From: Tubulanus polymorphus | Taxonomy: Eukaryota; Nemertea; Palaeonemertea; Tubulaniformes; Tubulanidae | Direction: 5' to 3' | Assembly: GCF_964204645.1 (NCBI RefSeq) | Contig: NC_134029.1 | Span: 19,424,450 to 19,488,449 of the forward strand | Length of the DNA: 64,000 bases | Shown here: positions 59,699 through 64,000 of the stretch, piece by piece | Layout: every line of letters starts with the position of its first letter | Position numbering within the stretch: the stretch's first letter is position 1 | Made by a program: the position numbers and the translations under genes | The notes under the pieces: model-generated | Told to the model about the DNA's origin: nothing | Seen by the model: only the letters and a program-made list of their open reading frames with translations | The model's database searches: none

Positions 59699-60969
59699 AA
59701 GATCACAGATCACAGATCACAGAAGTTATTATTCAATCAATTTTGTGGGGTTTTTAATGATACATATAATATCTTCAGACATATTGGGGCCAGGAGAGTC
59801 CGCTGGAGTGAATCTGCGATATAAGACGTTGATTAGTCATAAAATGTTTCTATGCTTAATAAAGAGCTAAAAATAATATGGTACACAGTAATCAATTCAA
59901 TGATTCGTTTTTAATCTACTGGTACATATTATTAACATAATTTCATGTTTTCCACTATCTGCTATTTGCAATAAAACCGAATAAACGTACAACCCGATTA
60001 CCCCAGATTTTGTCCAGAACTAACAAAACGACGATCAGTGACGACAATCATAATATGATGATTTCTATATCGAATCAACACGCCGAAAAAATGGCTACCG
60101 ATGTGTATTCTGACTCGGTTAATGTGATATTTCGCTGTTTACACGGTGCCACGAGCCTGGCCTAGTCGGTAAAGAACTGTGCAAGCATAAAAACGTTTCG
60201 ATGATGATATTGTCCACGCGTGTGCAAGCCGAAAATGAGATTTGGGAGTTGACATTGGCACCGGGGATTCGCTGCGCAAATACGTTCCGTAATTAACCAT
60301 GTCGGACGCTCGCAAGGCGTAGAATTGATATATATGTAGTTGGTCTGTTGTATATAGTTTGGGACGCTGGGAGGCGGATTTTCGATCGCGAAATTCGCGT
60401 GATTATGAGTAATAATTGTCGGGAAATAATTCGTCCGTTATATCTATTGTTACCGGCGCGCCCGACGTGCTTCATTTTTCCACCAGATCCATCATCGTGT
60501 ATACATTCGGAAGAATGCGTTTTGTACTGTTTCATTTCAAGTTGAATGGAAGCGAGAATGGCGCATTCTTTAGCGCCGTTATCGTCGATTGTTGATGATT
60601 TTCTGACCTTATCGCCGGTTAGTATATTACTAACCTGTAATCAATCAAATTAAGGAATATTGTTCGGAAATTTTCGGTCATCATGTATTACTGCCGTGGG
60701 CACGCGGTAGCCCAGGTGTGAATCTCATTAATTACGTTGCCACATACGTTTTAGCAGAGTTTAGTATAAACGTTCTTTTTAGAGAGTTCGTTTCTATGTT
60801 TGCGATATTACGCACATAGTTCCTGAAATGTTTGAATTTTTTGAAAATTATTTCTGAAAATGACGAACTTCAAAGTTCAGTACTCTGAATTTTTACGCGT
60901 GCGGCAAAAACTGACCTACGATTTTTATATCGCTCTTTTGTTCATTCCTACGGTTTAAATGTTGCTAAA

Positions 60970-61240
60970 GCCATTAGATTATAGTCATGGCTTAGACTTA
61001 AGACCAGTCTAAGACCAACTTAGTTCTATAGCTAATCTAACAACTTAAGACCAGTCTTAAGATTTAAGACCACTTTTTGACTTAAGTCACGACTATGCAA
61101 CTGGCCCCAGGGGTCCGGTTCCATATAGCCAGACTAAGGCCAGACAAAGACCGGCATAGTTCTATAGCCAATATAACAACCTAAGACCATGTCTTAAGAT
61201 TTGAGACAACTTTTGGACTACGTTTGGACTATGGAACCTA
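60970..61240. repeat. Tandem pair of foldback repeats
   Basis: Two adjacent segments each carry words of the type TAGACTTAAGACCAGTCTAAG and CTTAAGACCAGTCTTAAG, with arms GCATAGTCGTGAC-like and GACTATGCAACTGG. A relative occurs near 38405-38490. Edges approximate. Confidence 0.45.
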
Positions 61241-61422
61241 GCCTAGGTGTTAACTCTATTCTCCACTATTCTCCTATTTGCCGTTTTCCCATATCGCGCA
61301 CATTTTTGTTCGCTAGCGTCCTGGTATATGTATTTCTGTCATCCTGAATGATTTTTTTATTCCCGTCCATATTTCATTATGAAACATGACATCAAAAGCA
61401 AGGCTACATTACGTCACCTATC

Positions 61423-61442
61423 TATATATATATATATATATA
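61423..61442. repeat. (TA)n microsatellite
   Basis: Twenty bases of alternating T and A. Confidence 0.9.
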
Positions 61443-64000
61443 CATAAATAATCAATTAATGAAATTACGCGCCAAATAATCATTAAACGTCAGTCACTGT
61501 AGAAGGTTCCGGTGAGACCTGACATGACGGCTGATTACTATCCGGAGGATTACGTTCGCTGCAACTTCGGAGGCTGGATCTAGTTGCTCTTGATGCTCGT
61601 TGGGCAAATTGGATTAACGAGATTAATTCGATACGGCGATCATCCAATGTTTTCCGGGAGCTCGGCAGCAAAGTGGAAATATTTAAATTGACAGTGACGT
61701 GCGCATGGCATCGTCAATTTTTCCGTTATTGACCTGTTGTGATGACGAACCATGTTGCTCTTTCGTTTATCGGCGTCGACCCTGAATTAGGTTAAGTCGG
61801 CGCGGTGCATAATCGATTTGGAAAATTACAGACTCAGGTCTGTCGCAATTGATTAAGACAATCGCCGTACATTGCACTCTTTCGCAAGCCCATCGCAGGG
61901 GGCACCGGGATAGGAGACAGAAACATGTTTCCGAGCGTTCTCCTGAAAATCGAAAATCATGTTTTCGGGAAACAGTGTTTCCGAGATTATACATGTTTGA
62001 TTCCGTGTTTCTCAGCGTCGTGTGCGTCGGGCTATGAAATATATGAAGGCATCTGCGAATAAATGGCTTCATTGTTCACTTCTGGCTTCAAGAAGAATCT
62101 CAGTGCCATAGCAAACACGGACATAAACCCTAAACACGAAGCAAAGGGCTTTTCTGACGTTTGTGTCAGCGTGAACATGATGCTCGGTTGAAAAACACGA
62201 AAAAAGTGTTTTGCGTGTTTTTGTTGCGCAGTCTGCAACACTAAAAACAAAAACCAAGAGAACGGTCTCTTCTCTCGTATCGGGCAAGAGAAAAACACCG
62301 AAACACGAAACGCTTGTTTCCATTGTGATGTGCTAGACAACCAAAGTTGCACTAACATACTTTTTTTTAAATTTTGAAATAGGAGTTTTCCTTCATATTT
62401 ATTTGATTGGTTGATTGGTTAGTTTATATTTGATTTGAATGTGATGTCCCTTACGAACCCACCACACCTACCCGGAACTAATCGAGTGCTTTTATTTTGA
62501 AATAGGAAATCGAAGTACAGATATAGTCGTATTAACAGAATTTTTAGTTCAAATCGAAGTACATGATTTGAAACTCGGTTCCGGTTCAAGTAAACAATCT
62601 TATACAAACAGCCTGGACCGGCAAGCGACTGCGCTATTAACTGCACACATTAACCAATCAGCGGCAACGAGTGGATCACATGACTGATCAAACCAGAATA
62701 ATCGAGAATCATCGAAACATATTTAAACAAAATCTGTTTCATGTATCGGTTTATTTCTTATTGCATGCGCTATAGGCTTCAGATGAAGTAAGGCACCGCA
62801 TCGACACTTAAGAGATTTTTCTGTTCTAAGTCTTGGTTGATTAATTCCCTTTCTGAAACACTCTGGGCTTCCCTTTTCTGGCACAATATATACAGGTATG
62901 CGTTATAACATGAAGGATAGGGATGCAATGAATGTCTTTGTTCTGATCGCTTATCTCATGGCTATCGTCTGAAAAATGTATCATGAATAGTGAAGACATA
63001 GCCATTTGCCACGAATGAGCTGAGCCTATATTGCTCCCACTTGGAATCATTTTTTTTTCAAGTTCTTGGTTTCATTTCCTATTCTAAAATGATCAGAAAA
63101 TGACACATAGATAGCGTGGAAATCGGCGTTAAATCTAGTCGTGTATCCGAGTAAAATCTCGCCGTCTCGAGCAAATACGTTCGTGACGCTCGCAACCCTC
63201 GCGTTTCGATAAATGTCACAAATTTGCCGTCTTTACAAAACGCAGATTGAATTACGAGATACATAGACTATGATGCGTTCTCCGTGCGCGATGAAATATG
63301 CCGGCGCCCGGGAATGTGTCGGCGCTGAGCGCGGTGTTTATCGCATTTCGGGATTAAACAGCTTTTGGCGAATGGCTCGTATCGGACCGATGGGACACAT
63401 TTCATCTGCGGCGCGTTCAGATCGGTTTCGAGATGAGTAATTTGTCGTCGCTGACCGGCGCGTTTTTCTCGTCGTTCGAAACGTTCGTTTTATGACGATT
63501 GTTAATCATCCGTTTACAATCGGGAATCGGGTGCGCGCGTGGAGAACGCGGTATTGTCTAATACGCGGAATTGGCCTTACTATCGTCCGCGGACAAAACC
63601 ATCTCCTTTGATGCATGTATATATGAATCCCCAAGGCGCGTGTTCATACATGTTTTCCAACATCCTGTTGATTATTGAGTATATATGGTTCCAATTCCGC
63701 GGCAATTAATGGGTATCCACGATGTTTAATTTAGCCGGGCCTCTACGCACGTACTTCACGCCGCGCGCGTGGTAGGCACCTACGACAACGAGTCGCCGAA
63801 CTGCTGCCGACGACAAATTATTTGCGGACCAAATTCTATATAGCTCGTTTATATAAAGAAATATTCATATTAACTTCATATTACCGCTCAAGCAGGCGTT
63901 AAGACCATCAAGCCACACTTTTTGCTTTTACAATACTGGCATATTGCATCCATAATGCAACCGCTTCAGTTGACATTAATGACGCGGGTTTTCTAATAAG

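Larger units (their letters stand above)
58255..64000. other. Unassigned stretch; possible first intron
   Basis: No exon recognised. A dispersed-repeat-like stretch with a G run (about 58699-58710) lies at 58690-58950. The 61910-62015 segment (GTTTCCGAG, GTGTTTC words) is an inverted relative of 56610-56720. The last kilobase has CG-rich islands (63300-63560) that could be regulatory. Nothing more specific can be supported. Confidence 0.4.

Noticed and set aside
62032-62358. Overlapping minus-strand open frames of 84-108 codons
   Set aside because: No domain and no splice signals; they lie beside a dispersed-repeat-like segment related to 56610-56720.

Overview
The window is animal nuclear DNA. 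Genes are split by many GT/AG introns, it carries AATAAA poly(A) signals, and it is crowded with short inverted-repeat transposons, Penelope-type retroelement ends and a minisatellite. Recognisable proteins (RNF14, WDR19/IFT144, a CBM20 protein, an EF-hand protein, a divergent rhodopsin-type GPCR) and the repeat types fit a marine invertebrate bilaterian. A lophotrochozoan is my best guess, but the sequence does not settle it.

Layout. 1-3 kb: a single-exon GPCR on the minus strand. 4-13 kb: repeats, with three copies of an exon-like repeat unit in both orientations, a foldback element and a ~1.4 kb minisatellite, around a six-exon CBM20 (starch/glycogen-binding) protein gene. 14.4-19.3 kb: the complete RBR E3 ligase gene rnf14 (476 aa). 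19.7-29.7 kb: a 9.98 kb block bounded by inverted Penelope-like terminal repeats, an asymmetric 3' tail and an exact 13 bp target-site duplication. Inside it lie a three-exon EF-hand gene, a broken transposon-derived ORF, a 1.76 kb element with ~500 bp terminal inverted repeats and a 63 bp tandem repeat. 30.5-50.8 kb: complete wdr19/IFT144, which I rebuilt in 34 coding exons as 1342 aa, with introns full of MITEs. 51-64 kb: mostly empty of recognisable genes, with one possible signal-peptide exon at 58.2 kb.

Most interesting points: (1) wdr19 has two alternative 67-nt versions of coding exon 15, both in the same phase, so only one can be used in a transcript; (2) the Penelope-type pair, one copy a 0.58 kb palindrome and the other enclosing 10 kb that includes a gene, with a hammerhead-ribozyme-like core in the repeats; (3) a TTAA-flanked piggyBac-like MITE whose empty site can be read in the same window; (4) a repeated exon-like unit with conserved splice sites and no known protein.

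The genes do not form a pathway. WDR19 acts in retrograde ciliary transport, RNF14 in ubiquitination, the CBM20 protein probably at polyglucan, and the EF-hand protein in calcium binding. All exon boundaries come from reading-frame continuity, splice consensus and remembered family architecture; nothing was searched or aligned by computer.
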